Assembly: GCA_019359545.1 (NCBI GenBank)
Contig: JAHHHB010000079.1
Coordinates: forward strand, 1-33,234
Direction of reading: 5' to 3'
Source of the DNA: Desmonostoc geniculatum HA4340-LM1
GTDB taxonomy: Bacteria > Cyanobacteriota > Cyanobacteriia > Cyanobacteriales > Nostocaceae
Length of the DNA stretch: 33,234 nucleotides
The notes under the pieces are model-generated. The model was not told where the DNA came from and made no database searches. It was given only the letters and a program-made list of their open reading frames with translations. The position numbers and the translations under genes were made by a program. Positions 7,341-14,699 of the stretch are shown piece after piece. Position 1 is the stretch's first letter. Each line of letters opens with the position of its first letter.

Positions 7341-7452
7341 TTGTCATTTGTCATTGGGCATTTGTCATTTTTCATTTGTCATTTGTCATTTGTCATTGGG
7401 AGTGTTGGAGGGATGGGGCGAAATTCTCTCCCCATTCCCCATTCCCCACTCC
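7334..7452. repeat. TTTGTCAT heptamer array and G/C-rich element
   Basis: From 7334 to about 7400 the plus strand consists of TTTGTCA and TTGGGCA heptamer units; from 7400 to 7452 G-rich (GGGAGTGTTGGAGGGATGGGG) and then C-rich (CCCCATTCCCCATTCCCC) units follow. The array lies between two minus-strand genes. It supplies the start codon of the downstream gene (7340), and the stop codon TAG of the upstream gene (7455-7453) runs directly into the GGGAGTGGGG repeat. Confidence 0.85.
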
Positions 7453-9219
7453 CTATTTTCGTCTAAAGTTCTTTTCTATCAACGAAACACTACCAATACC
7501 TTGGAGAATACCACGACCGATTAAACCTAAACCACGACCTATTATTTTGGTCAAAATGAAGACAATACCGCTACCTAAAAAGGCTAATAGTGATTTTAAA
7601 CGCGGTGCGATCGCATCACTGAATTCTAGAACCAATGTCACTAATAAAGGAATATTAGAAAGTTTTGCTAATTCCTGATTTCGCGGGGCATAAATTGATG
7701 TTTTGGCAATGCCGCGTGGTGCAATCACAAATATTTCGTAGCGACTTTCAAAAATTGTCTGGGCTTCATTTATATAATTATTAAAACGATATTTCCATGA
7801 CAATTCATTCCGAAATCTTTCAATCTCTCTTGTGGAAATCAATCGGCTACCATAAAAATTTTGCTTAATGATTTCTACATCTGCTAAGGAATTGAGCAGT
7901 GGTTGTACTACTGCATTTGCTACCTGAATCAACAAGTTCTCTAAAATCATTGATGCTTGGGATTTTGCTTCAGCGCTGGTTGCTGGATAAGAAGCATTAT
8001 CAATGTACATTTCTGTTTGAAATAACAGATAACTGTATAATTCAAAAACTAAGGGAATTTTATTGAGAATTTCTGCTTGCACAACCTGGGTATTTTGCAG
8101 CAACACATTCACAATTTCTATATTTTGTTTACCTAGCTTAATCAGAGAAAATTTACCAAAAAAATCTGTGACTGCTGCTTGCCATAAATCCCTTGTTAAT
8201 GTACTTTTTACCAGGGATAATTGACTTATCTCAATTTGAGAAACCCGTAATTCATCCAATTGTTGAGCTAGTTTTTGCAGAATTAAATAAAGTAATTCTC
8301 GCTTTTTTTGTTCGCGCAAAATGTCAATTTCTAAAGGTATATCTGTGACATTTTCTAAAGGAAATTGAAGTTTAGTAACGCACGATGTAAACAAAACAGA
8401 TTGTAACGCTGCCGGAGTTAGCAGACGTGGCTGCATTTGGGTTTGTTGAATGGCACTACTCAATGAAGGACTCACAAGCGGCTCATCAGCAACTTGAATA
8501 TTGTCCTCTTGTCTTTCTTGTGGCGAAACCAGCAATTGATTGAGCAACCAACGAGCTGCTAGCAGTTCTCGTCGTTGTCCAGCCAGAATTGCCCGATCTA
8601 ATACTGGTATTCCAGGTACTTGTAATTGTGCTGTTACTGACGCTAGGGTAGCGTTAATGTAATCAATTCCTGACAAACGTAAATTATTTCGCAGCTTGAA
8701 GAAAGGAAGTGGGAAATTTGTAGAGACGCGATGAATCGCGTCTCGATTCATCGCGTCTGTAGGGGATGAGGGAGTTATTGTTGTTTGGATTTGGTCAAAC
8801 CAATAGGAACCACCAGCTGCAACTTGTTGCATGGCAATGACTAGCTCAGAAAGAGATGTGCCTTTAGGAGAGTAGCCATTTACACCAATAGATTTAGCAG
8901 CTAATAGTAATCCTTGTTCTTGAATAGAACTGAGGAGGAAAATCGGTAGGTTGGGATACAAGGCTCTCAGTTGCCGACAGAATTGCAATCCTAGCTGCTG
9001 GCTGGTAGTGGAGCGACCATTACCTAATTCCAAAATCACCAAATTCACCTGGTTAGGGTCAAGTTCTGCAATTTCTGCTAAAATCTGCAAGGCAGCAGTA
9101 TCAGTTTCTACCACTGCTGTAACTTGCAGATCGGGAATTGCTTCGAGAGCTACCCGTAATCCCAGACGAAAAATCGGGTCTTGGTCGATTAACAGTAACT
9201 TTAAAGGGCGATCGCTCAT
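7453..9219 (-). CDS. DUF3685 protein with N-terminal pseudo-receiver domain
   Basis: The 588-residue protein starts with a response-regulator receiver-like domain (residues 5-140): the acidic pair is present (IDQD, D12/D14), as is the C-terminal lysine (YSPKG, K119), but the phospho-acceptor position is Glu (VILEL, E64), not Asp. It should therefore not be phosphorylated and may mimic the active state. The rest matches the cyanobacterial DUF3685 architecture: a mostly helical middle, with a hydrophobic C-terminus (SLLAFLGSGIVFILTKIIGRG) that probably associates with membranes. Residues about 153-167 (TDAMNRDAIHRVST) are encoded by an inserted palindromic repeat in the linker after the receiver domain. 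The TAG stop merges into a G-rich repeat. Molecular function is unknown. Confidence 0.82.
   Translation of the reverse strand: MSDRPLKLLLIDQDPIFRLGLRVALEAIPDLQVTAVVETDTAALQILAEIAELDPNQVNLVILELGNGRSTTSQQLGLQFCRQLRALYPNLPIFLLSSIQEQGLLLAAKSIGVNGYSPKGTSLSELVIAMQQVAAGGSYWFDQIQTTITPSSPTDAMNRDAIHRVSTNFPLPFFKLRNNLRLSGIDYINATLASVTAQLQVPGIPVLDRAILAGQRRELLAARWLLNQLLVSPQERQEDNIQVADEPLVSPSLSSAIQQTQMQPRLLTPAALQSVLFTSCVTKLQFPLENVTDIPLEIDILREQKKRELLYLILQKLAQQLDELRVSQIEISQLSLVKSTLTRDLWQAAVTDFFGKFSLIKLGKQNIEIVNVLLQNTQVVQAEILNKIPLVFELYSYLLFQTEMYIDNASYPATSAEAKSQASMILENLLIQVANAVVQPLLNSLADVEIIKQNFYGSRLISTREIERFRNELSWKYRFNNYINEAQTIFESRYEIFVIAPRGIAKTSIYAPRNQELAKLSNIPLLVTLVLEFSDAIAPRLKSLLAFLGSGIVFILTKIIGRGLGLIGRGILQGIGSVSLIEKNFRRK
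8721..8762. repeat. in-frame palindromic repeat (AGACGCGAT type) in the DUF3685 gene
   Basis: AGACGCGATGAATC (8725-8738) and its exact complement GATTCATCGCGTCT (8745-8758) form a 14-bp stem with a 6-base loop; a second pairing (8723-8732 with 8735-8744) overlaps it. The family recurs as a perfect 20-bp palindrome at 20099-20118 between genes. Here it is read through in frame. Confidence 0.85.
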
Positions 9220-9240
9220 AATCTACTCAATGAAATAATT

Positions 9241-9267
9241 ACTGTTTTTTACTTATTAAAAAACAGT
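9241..9267. promoter_or_regulatory. inverted repeat in divergent promoter region
   Basis: ACTGTTTTTT (9241-9250) and AAAAAACAGT (9258-9267) form a perfect 10-bp inverted repeat with a 7-base spacer, midway between the divergent DUF3685 and NACHT genes. It could be an operator for a dimeric regulator, or a transcript hairpin followed by TTTT. No known binding-site family is recognised. Confidence 0.4.
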
Positions 9268-9363
9268 TTTGATACAAAACTTTGTCTTCCCCATTGTGAC
9301 GTGTTTTCGGAAACTAAATAAATCGATCATAATTGCCATAGCAAGCCTTGGGCGTGTAATTAA

Positions 9364-12345
9364 ATGAACCTGAGTATTAGGCACTGGTTGGCAGAACGCA
9401 ATATCGCAATCAATCAAATCAGCGGATTTTCAGCGGGGGAATTGGCAGGTATTGGCTACCGTATTGTTCAGGTTATGGAAGTCAAAAGCCTGACGCCTCT
9501 TGATATCTGTACTTTGGTAGAAGTCTTAGAACTACCCTTAAGTATTGTTTGCCAAGAAATTAGTATTATTTCCGAGTTGACAGCAAGCTTGTTGCGTAGC
9601 CTCAGCCAAAAAAAACCTTTAAAACGTAACGAAGGCACATGGTTAGCCTTTCAAATTGCTTATCTCCAAGCTTTGCAAGCAATTTTAAAGCAGGAATCAA
9701 GCCTGCAAAGACTGTGGCTAGACAGAGCAAGAATACCTACCCAACCAAACATCCCCCAAGAGGAACTCGGTAAAATCACCCTCCAAGATTCTCAACTGCA
9801 AGGACTGCTGAAAACTCTCAGTCCTGGTAAATTAACTGACACTCAAGCTGAACAAGCACTATCTTTGCTTGCTGACTCATTACTGGTACAACAAATAAAT
9901 AATGCTGTTATGGCTTGGTTGGTGGCCAATGGTGCAGAGGAAGCTGAAGCTAAACTCATTACACAGCGTCTGCTTAACTCGTTTCCTGGTCACTTACTGA
10001 TAGTAGTTACCGAAAATGCTGCCCCTTTAGCCCAACTGCAAAAATTTGTCCGATTGGGAATTTCATCAGTTGGTTCTACCGTGGCTGATAAAATTGACTT
10101 TCACCGAGAAAATTACCGTGCAAGTTTGATTCAAAATCTGAGTCTGCCGTTGCTCACAGAATATTTTGCTCTTAAGGATATTTATGTCCAACAAAAAGGC
10201 TTACCAGTAGAGGAAAGCATTTCTGAGCAAGATAACAAAAACTCCAAGCCAGTTGATTTAAAAACATGGGCACAACAACAGCTAGCTGATTTAGAAACCA
10301 TCGCTGTGATTGAGTCGGAACCTGGTTATGGAAAAACTAGTTTTTGCCAAGTTTGGGCTGCACAAATTGCACAAGAATTTTACCCTGAATGGATGCCGAT
10401 ACTAATTAGTTTGCGAGATATAACATACAGCAAAACTTTTACAGAAACTCTCAATTCCGCTTTTTCTGTTAATCTTTCAACTTGGTTAGAACAAGAAAAT
10501 CCTCGGTGTTTGTTGCTGCTGGATGGTTTAGATGAACTACCTCTTTCTGCTCAGGGTATTAGAGCAAAAGCAATTTTTCTTCAGCAATTACTTAACTTTC
10601 AGTCTCAGCGTCGCCACAAAATTGTGTTAACAAGTCGGTCAAATACGTTGCAGAAAATTGACCCGGAAGTAGTATTTTTATGTAAGCGAATTACTATCCA
10701 GCCGTTGGATGTGGAAGAACTCAAACAATGGTTTCAGCATTGGACAAAAGTACAATCGTTGCCGATTGCTCAAAATTTCTTTACATTCTTAAAACAGGCG
10801 GGGTTATTTGGCAAATCAAAGTTTGCAGAATTATCTGTCTTTGTGCGTCAACCTTTAATGCTGCATTTATTGGGCATTTTGCACCGTGAGGGATTGCTAG
10901 ATGATGAGTTATTGCAATTATCTAGTAAGGCTACTTTGTTATGGGAAATTCATCATCGGTTGAGTCGCTGGTTGTTAGGCTATCCGCTAACTGGTGGGAT
11001 GAAAACGATGCTGTTGCGATGGGGATTTGCTCATATTCATCGGACTCCAGAAGCGATCGCTAATTTACTCGGCGATCGCCATCCCCAGGATTTAGTTGAG
11101 CAAATGCAAGCGATCGCTCTGAAAATTCTACAAGCGCAGGGTTATCAGGTCAATGAGGAATGGAAGAATTTACCGGGGTTTTATTTTGAAGTTAGAGATT
11201 TGGAAAGTTCACGCAAAGGCGCAAAGGCGCAAAGTAATTTAATTGAGTTTTCGCATACTAAGTTGGGAGAATATCTTTGTGGGGAGGCTGTTGCAGGTGA
11301 GTTGAAATTGTTGACTCGGTACCGAGATGAAGGTTATGGGGCGCTGAGTTTTGTGCTTGATTCTCCCAGTGGTGTAGCCGAGCATATTTATAAGTTACTG
11401 GGTTATGGGATACTTAGTCAGGAAATTGAAGAACTGGCGATCGAGGGATTACGCAAAGAGCAAAAAAACCGCTTTTCTTTTGAAGTTTTGTTTCAACGTC
11501 TTTTGTCTTTTTGGCGTGCTTATTGTCAAGGATGTTGGTTAGATAAGGGAATAGCACACAAAGCTTTGACTCATTTTCACGCATTGCAAAATCCTGTGAA
11601 TGTAGAGCAGGTAAATGCTGCTGTGGGATTGAATGTATTTTTATTGCTTTGTGCTTGCTACCGGGAAACAAAAATTCCTTTTTGGCCTTGTGGTAATCCA
11701 ATCAATTTGACAGAATTCAATCCCCAGTCCTTAAGTGCGCTAATTGCGAGAACAACGGTTTTACATAAAAGCGCCTTCACAACTCGAATCAATTCTCTGG
11801 CTGGACTCAATCTATCGGGAGCCTCTTTATTTCAAGTGGCGTTAACTGAAATAAATCTTGAGCAAACAAATTTATCTAATGCGGAGTTAATCGGGGCAAA
11901 TTTCGCAGGTGCAAACTTACACCAGGCGAATCTCACAGGTGCAAATCTTCAACAGGCAAATCTCGCAGGTGCAAATCTCCAACAGGCAAATCTCACAGGT
12001 GCAAATCTCCAACAGGCAAACCTAATGGGTGTAAATTTGAATTTTGCCAATCTCACCAATGCGTGCTTATTTGATGCCGTTCTTACTGAGGCTAACAAAA
12101 AATTGGCCGCCGATAATGGTGCTTTGTTCTCCAAAGATTCATTTCAAAAACTGAAAAATTTGCCATCGCCTACAGCAGGGCGTAGCCCATCGCAGCAACC
12201 CTTATTCAACAGCGAAAAAATCACGCCAAACACAAATGTTAATTGGAACAATCCCGCGACAATCGGACTAATTGAAAGCTGCGAAGGCACAATTTTACCA
12301 GTAGATTTATATGATGATGATTCAGTTGATGAAACTATTTTTTAG
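9364..12345 (+). CDS. NACHT-domain STAND NTPase with C-terminal pentapeptide repeats
   Basis: This 993-residue protein has a unique helical N-terminal region (1-300), a NACHT NTPase (about 310-560) and pentapeptide repeats (about 810-905; units such as GANLQQANLT) forming a right-handed quadrilateral beta-helix. The NTPase shows Walker A SEPGYGKTS (K324, T325; the first Gly is Ser318), Walker B RCLLLLDGLDEL (D387, D390, E391) and a sensor-like KIVLTSRSN. STAND proteins are signal-responsive switches; bacterial NACHT proteins include anti-phage defence proteins, and many cyanobacterial ones have unknown roles. No effector nuclease or protease domain is recognisable. Two in-frame repeats interrupt it (residues about 616-625 and 934-944). 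ATG at 9364 lacks an obvious ribosome-binding site. Confidence 0.88.
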   Translation: MNLSIRHWLAERNIAINQISGFSAGELAGIGYRIVQVMEVKSLTPLDICTLVEVLELPLSIVCQEISIISELTASLLRSLSQKKPLKRNEGTWLAFQIAYLQALQAILKQESSLQRLWLDRARIPTQPNIPQEELGKITLQDSQLQGLLKTLSPGKLTDTQAEQALSLLADSLLVQQINNAVMAWLVANGAEEAEAKLITQRLLNSFPGHLLIVVTENAAPLAQLQKFVRLGISSVGSTVADKIDFHRENYRASLIQNLSLPLLTEYFALKDIYVQQKGLPVEESISEQDNKNSKPVDLKTWAQQQLADLETIAVIESEPGYGKTSFCQVWAAQIAQEFYPEWMPILISLRDITYSKTFTETLNSAFSVNLSTWLEQENPRCLLLLDGLDELPLSAQGIRAKAIFLQQLLNFQSQRRHKIVLTSRSNTLQKIDPEVVFLCKRITIQPLDVEELKQWFQHWTKVQSLPIAQNFFTFLKQAGLFGKSKFAELSVFVRQPLMLHLLGILHREGLLDDELLQLSSKATLLWEIHHRLSRWLLGYPLTGGMKTMLLRWGFAHIHRTPEAIANLLGDRHPQDLVEQMQAIALKILQAQGYQVNEEWKNLPGFYFEVRDLESSRKGAKAQSNLIEFSHTKLGEYLCGEAVAGELKLLTRYRDEGYGALSFVLDSPSGVAEHIYKLLGYGILSQEIEELAIEGLRKEQKNRFSFEVLFQRLLSFWRAYCQGCWLDKGIAHKALTHFHALQNPVNVEQVNAAVGLNVFLLLCACYRETKIPFWPCGNPINLTEFNPQSLSALIARTTVLHKSAFTTRINSLAGLNLSGASLFQVALTEINLEQTNLSNAELIGANFAGANLHQANLTGANLQQANLAGANLQQANLTGANLQQANLMGVNLNFANLTNACLFDAVLTEANKKLAADNGALFSKDSFQKLKNLPSPTAGRSPSQQPLFNSEKITPNTNVNWNNPATIGLIESCEGTILPVDLYDDDSVDETIF
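11212..11234 (+). repeat. in-frame CGCAAAGG tandem repeat in the NACHT gene
   Basis: Two full copies and one partial copy of the 8-mer CGCAAAGG encode RKGAKAQ within the region preceding NLIEFSHTKLGEYL. The same motif builds the hairpin between genes at 22506-22569, so this is a mobile repeat family that has entered coding sequence. Confidence 0.75.
12165..12192 (+). repeat. in-frame GGGCGTAGCCCATCGC repeat in the NACHT gene
   Basis: ATCGCCTACAGCAGGGCGTAGCCCATCGC contains the small palindrome GGGC-GTA-GCCC (12178-12188) flanked by two ATCGC boxes, a repeat type commonly seen in Nostocales genomes. It is read in frame as PTAGRSPS in the low-complexity C-terminal tail after the pentapeptide repeats. 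Confidence 0.6.
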
Positions 12346-12437
12346 GGAATAGGGCATGGGGCATGGGAGCAGGGGGGCAGAGGAGCGGAGGAGCGGAGGA
12401 GAATTGTGCCCAATGCCCAATGCCCAATGCCCAATCC
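12346..12437. repeat. G-rich/C-rich repeat between convergent genes
   Basis: GGAATAGGGCATGGGGCATGGG, GGAGCGGAGGAGCGG and then CCCAATGCCCAATGCCC fill the whole space between the convergent NACHT and Fur-family genes. Both stop codons (TAG on each strand) run straight into GGG of this element. Confidence 0.85.
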
Positions 12438-12884
12438 CTAGCCTTCTTGCGAATTCCGGTAACCATAAAAGTTAATACTATACTCAGTAATTCGCACTCC
12501 AGTTTGTTCTTCAACTTGGCGGATAAAATCTTCTGGAAGTTGCACGTGAACGTCCAGAATTTGATTTGTATCTATACAGTTGACATGACTGTGAGAATCA
12601 CTGATATTGCCGTATAAACGCCCGTCGCATCGTTCAATGCACTCGATGATGCCTTGACTTGATAATGCTTCTAAATTTTGATACACCGAAGTATGACCGA
12701 TTTCTTTGCCTTGTTGGTTTAAGCGATCGTAAATCTCTCTAGCAGAAAGATGTTCGTTGGCTTGCCAAAGTAGTTCCAGAATAAAGCGACGCTGGCGGCT
12801 GACGCGCATACCCAGGACTTGACACCGCTCAAGTGCATCTTCTAGGGAACGAATTGGTCTTGTAGAAATTGTTTGTTTTTGCAT
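12438..12884 (-). CDS. furC: Fur family metalloregulator, FurC/PerR-like
   Basis: A 148-residue Fur-family repressor: winged-helix DNA-binding domain (about 15-90; RVSRQRRFILELLW, LSAREIYDRL, and recognition segment GHTSVYQNLEAL) and a dimerisation/metal domain (about 91-148; HSHVNC and DVHVQLPEDF). The C-terminal CxxC zinc motifs of Zur/FurB are absent. The tail ITEYSINFYGYR resembles Anabaena FurC, a PerR-like regulator of peroxide response (remembered, not searched). Metal ligands expected from the family (H98, H100, D111, H113) are present. It is convergent with the NACHT gene and its TAG stop abuts the repeat element. The Fur family is certain; the FurC subgroup is likely. Confidence 0.85.
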   Translation of the reverse strand: MQKQTISTRPIRSLEDALERCQVLGMRVSRQRRFILELLWQANEHLSAREIYDRLNQQGKEIGHTSVYQNLEALSSQGIIECIERCDGRLYGNISDSHSHVNCIDTNQILDVHVQLPEDFIRQVEEQTGVRITEYSINFYGYRNSQEG

Positions 12885-13354
12885 ATTACAGCTTGTTAAC
12901 TGTTGGGGGAATTTTCCCGTCTCAATGTTTATTGGTTATTTAATATATGCATGGATATTGCACACAACTTTTATACCTGTACTTGTGTTTTGGCTTTTGA
13001 TGCTGCGAAAGTTACAGGTTGCAATAATGATTTTTTTGCTTTTGATGCCTACTTTGTCAGACCTTAATCTAAAACAAACTCATTACAACTTTAGCTTAAA
13101 AATGCTCTAAATGTCTACCTGAGAGTACAGTTTGTCTTGACAAAAGACGCTTATTCTGATGGGATACCATGTTATGATGTAGTAATTTTTTCAGTTAAAG
13201 GTGTGTAATTATAGCAGCTATCAAAGTAATATTTCAATTGAGCAAAATATGGTGTGGGTGGCGATCGCCAGACATCAGAGGTTTTTTGACGGCTTTTTTG
13301 CTGAATGTAGCGTCAACGGCTCAAAACTGCTACTGTTGATTCTCGATCCTACAG
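12885..13354. other. intergenic region between furC and crr6
   Basis: This 470-base AT-rich region carries the divergent promoters of the Fur-family and CRR6 genes. Visible elements are a perfect palindrome TTTGTCTTGACAAA (13131-13144), which contains a TTGACA that could be a -35 box, and a palindrome ATAGCAGCTAT near 13212. A 61-codon frame within it (from 12925) is hydrophobic but has no ribosome-binding site or recognisable similarity, so I do not call it a gene. No clear Fur box was found by eye. Confidence 0.5.
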
Positions 13355-13855
13355 TTGAGCATAAAGAAAGTGGCTGCTGAGTCAAAAACAATTGCGATCG
13401 CACTCAATAATGACCTGATTAACAATCTGGATATATCTCCTGCGTCAACGGTGATTGAACAACTGCTGCAAGATGTGGCTGCATCCCATGAACAGCAGCT
13501 ACGCTTTGATATCAATTACGATCTCGAACCTGACGATCCACGGGAACTCTCGGAAATTCCAGAGGTGCGGCTGTGGTTTGTGCGCCTAGATGCCAAATAC
13601 CCCTGGTTAGCATTTTTCCTAGATTGGAAAGCTGGAGAATTTGCTCGTTATGCCGCCATGCTTGTACCACACCAATTCAGTTCCAAAGATGGCATTCAGT
13701 ACAATCCTGAAGCCTTAGAAATATTTTTGATGCACAAAATCTTTGTCTTAGGTGATTGGCTCAAACAGCAAGACATCCCCAGCCTCTCGCGGCTGAAATC
13801 TATGGCCCAAATGCTGGGTTATGAATTAGATGATGCTTTTTTTGAGATATTTTAG
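13355..13855 (+). CDS. CRR6-like NdhI maturation factor (DUF1817)
   Basis: The 166-residue protein contains the well-conserved block DPRELSEIPEVRLWFVRLD, YPWLAFFLDWKAGEFARYAAMLVPHQFS and YNPEALEIFLMHKIF, which I recognise as the CRR6/DUF1817 family of cyanobacteria and plastids. CRR6 is an assembly factor needed to mature NdhI, an iron-sulfur subunit of the NDH-1 photosynthetic complex I. It appears soluble, without signal peptide or membrane segments. The start is uncertain: TTG at 13355 opens the frame, but GTG at 13370 (reading VAAESKTIAIAL) is an alternative closer to the family's usual N-terminus. No partner ndh gene is nearby. Confidence 0.8.
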   Translation: MSIKKVAAESKTIAIALNNDLINNLDISPASTVIEQLLQDVAASHEQQLRFDINYDLEPDDPRELSEIPEVRLWFVRLDAKYPWLAFFLDWKAGEFARYAAMLVPHQFSSKDGIQYNPEALEIFLMHKIFVLGDWLKQQDIPSLSRLKSMAQMLGYELDDAFFEIF

Positions 13856-13901
13856 CTGCGTGAAAGTTCAGTTGGCACACTAAAATCAAACTAGGCTAAA
13901 A

Positions 13902-13998
13902 CCCAATTCCCCATTCCCCATTCCCAATTCCCCATTCCCCATTCCCAATTCCCCATTCCCCATTCCCCATTCCCCATTCCCCATTCCCCATTCCCCAA
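13902..13998 (+). repeat. 13-unit CCCCATT/CCCAATT heptamer array
   Basis: Thirteen uninterrupted 7-bp units occupy 13902-13992, followed by CCCCAA. The first nine units follow the order CCCAATT-CCCCATT-CCCCATT three times (a 21-bp super-repeat), and the last four are all CCCCATT. The array ends 17 bases before the response-regulator start codon, so it lies in the promoter or 5' leader. The complementary strand has 13 evenly spaced GGG/GGGG tracts and could form G-quadruplexes. Confidence 0.95.
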
Positions 13999-14015
13999 CT
14001 AGCTGCAATTGAACA

Positions 14016-14693
14016 ATGCGGATTTTGCTAGTAGAAGACGATCCAGAGCAAATTGAACCGCTCCATGACGCCTTGGCTCGTTCGGGGCATATTGTAGATG
14101 CCGTCGAAGATGGGGCAACAGCCCAATGGTTGATGGGTGAAAAAGATTACGATCTGCTGATTTTTGACTGGATGTTGCCCGATGAAGATGGTATCTTTCT
14201 GTGCAAACAGTATCGTCAAGCAGGAAAAGCCGCTCCTATCTTGATGTTGACGGCAAAAGATACCACTGTCGATAAAGTGATGGGATTAGATGCCGGAGCC
14301 GACGATTACCTTGTCAAACCTGTAGATATTGAAGAATTACTGGCACGGGTGCGGGCATTGCGACGGCGATCGCCCCTGTGGTGTGGTGATGCTTTGCAAG
14401 TCAACGGGCTATCCCTCCATCTCGACACTATGCGCCTGGAATGGGGAAGCACTAGCCTGAAACTGAAAAGCCGCGACTTTCAGCTACTAGAGTACATGAT
14501 GCGCCATCCTCGCCAAATTCTCACCCACGATCAGATCGAACAGGCACTCTGGGAATGGGGACAAGAACCTGAGAGTAATGCCGTAGTTGCTCGTATTAAA
14601 CGCTTGCGTCAACGACTGCGCGAGATTGGTGTAGAAACTTGGATTGAAACCGTTTATGGCACTGGCTATCGTTTAGAACCTCCTGCGGGGTAG
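14016..14693 (+). CDS. OmpR-family response regulator (RppA/NrsR-like)
   Basis: A 225-residue two-component response regulator. The receiver domain (1-115) has the acidic pair (EDD, D8/D9), phospho-acceptor D51 (LLIFDWMLP), T79 and K101 (DDYLVKP). The C-terminal winged-helix OmpR/PhoB domain (about 127-222) has KLKSRDFQLLEYMM and VETVYGTGYRL-like ending (ETWIETVYGTGYRLE). It precedes the histidine-kinase gene by only 6 bp, so they form an operon. It most resembles cyanobacterial RppA/NrsR regulators (redox or nickel response), but the signal cannot be read from sequence. A heptamer repeat array lies directly upstream, and the start ATG has no strong Shine-Dalgarno. Confidence 0.93.
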   Translation: MRILLVEDDPEQIEPLHDALARSGHIVDAVEDGATAQWLMGEKDYDLLIFDWMLPDEDGIFLCKQYRQAGKAAPILMLTAKDTTVDKVMGLDAGADDYLVKPVDIEELLARVRALRRRSPLWCGDALQVNGLSLHLDTMRLEWGSTSLKLKSRDFQLLEYMMRHPRQILTHDQIEQALWEWGQEPESNAVVARIKRLRQRLREIGVETWIETVYGTGYRLEPPAG

Positions 14694-14699
14694 TAATCT

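Noticed and set aside
9364..12884. NACHT plus Fur genes as one defence operon
   Set aside because: They are convergent and separated by a repeat element, so co-transcription is excluded.
12925..13110. 61-residue hydrophobic open frame upstream of crr6
   Set aside because: No Shine-Dalgarno, no recognisable family, AT-rich intergenic composition, so probably chance.
13902..13998. Heptamer array as a CRISPR array
   Set aside because: Units are 7 bp with no unique spacers, and no cas genes are nearby; it is a short tandem repeat.
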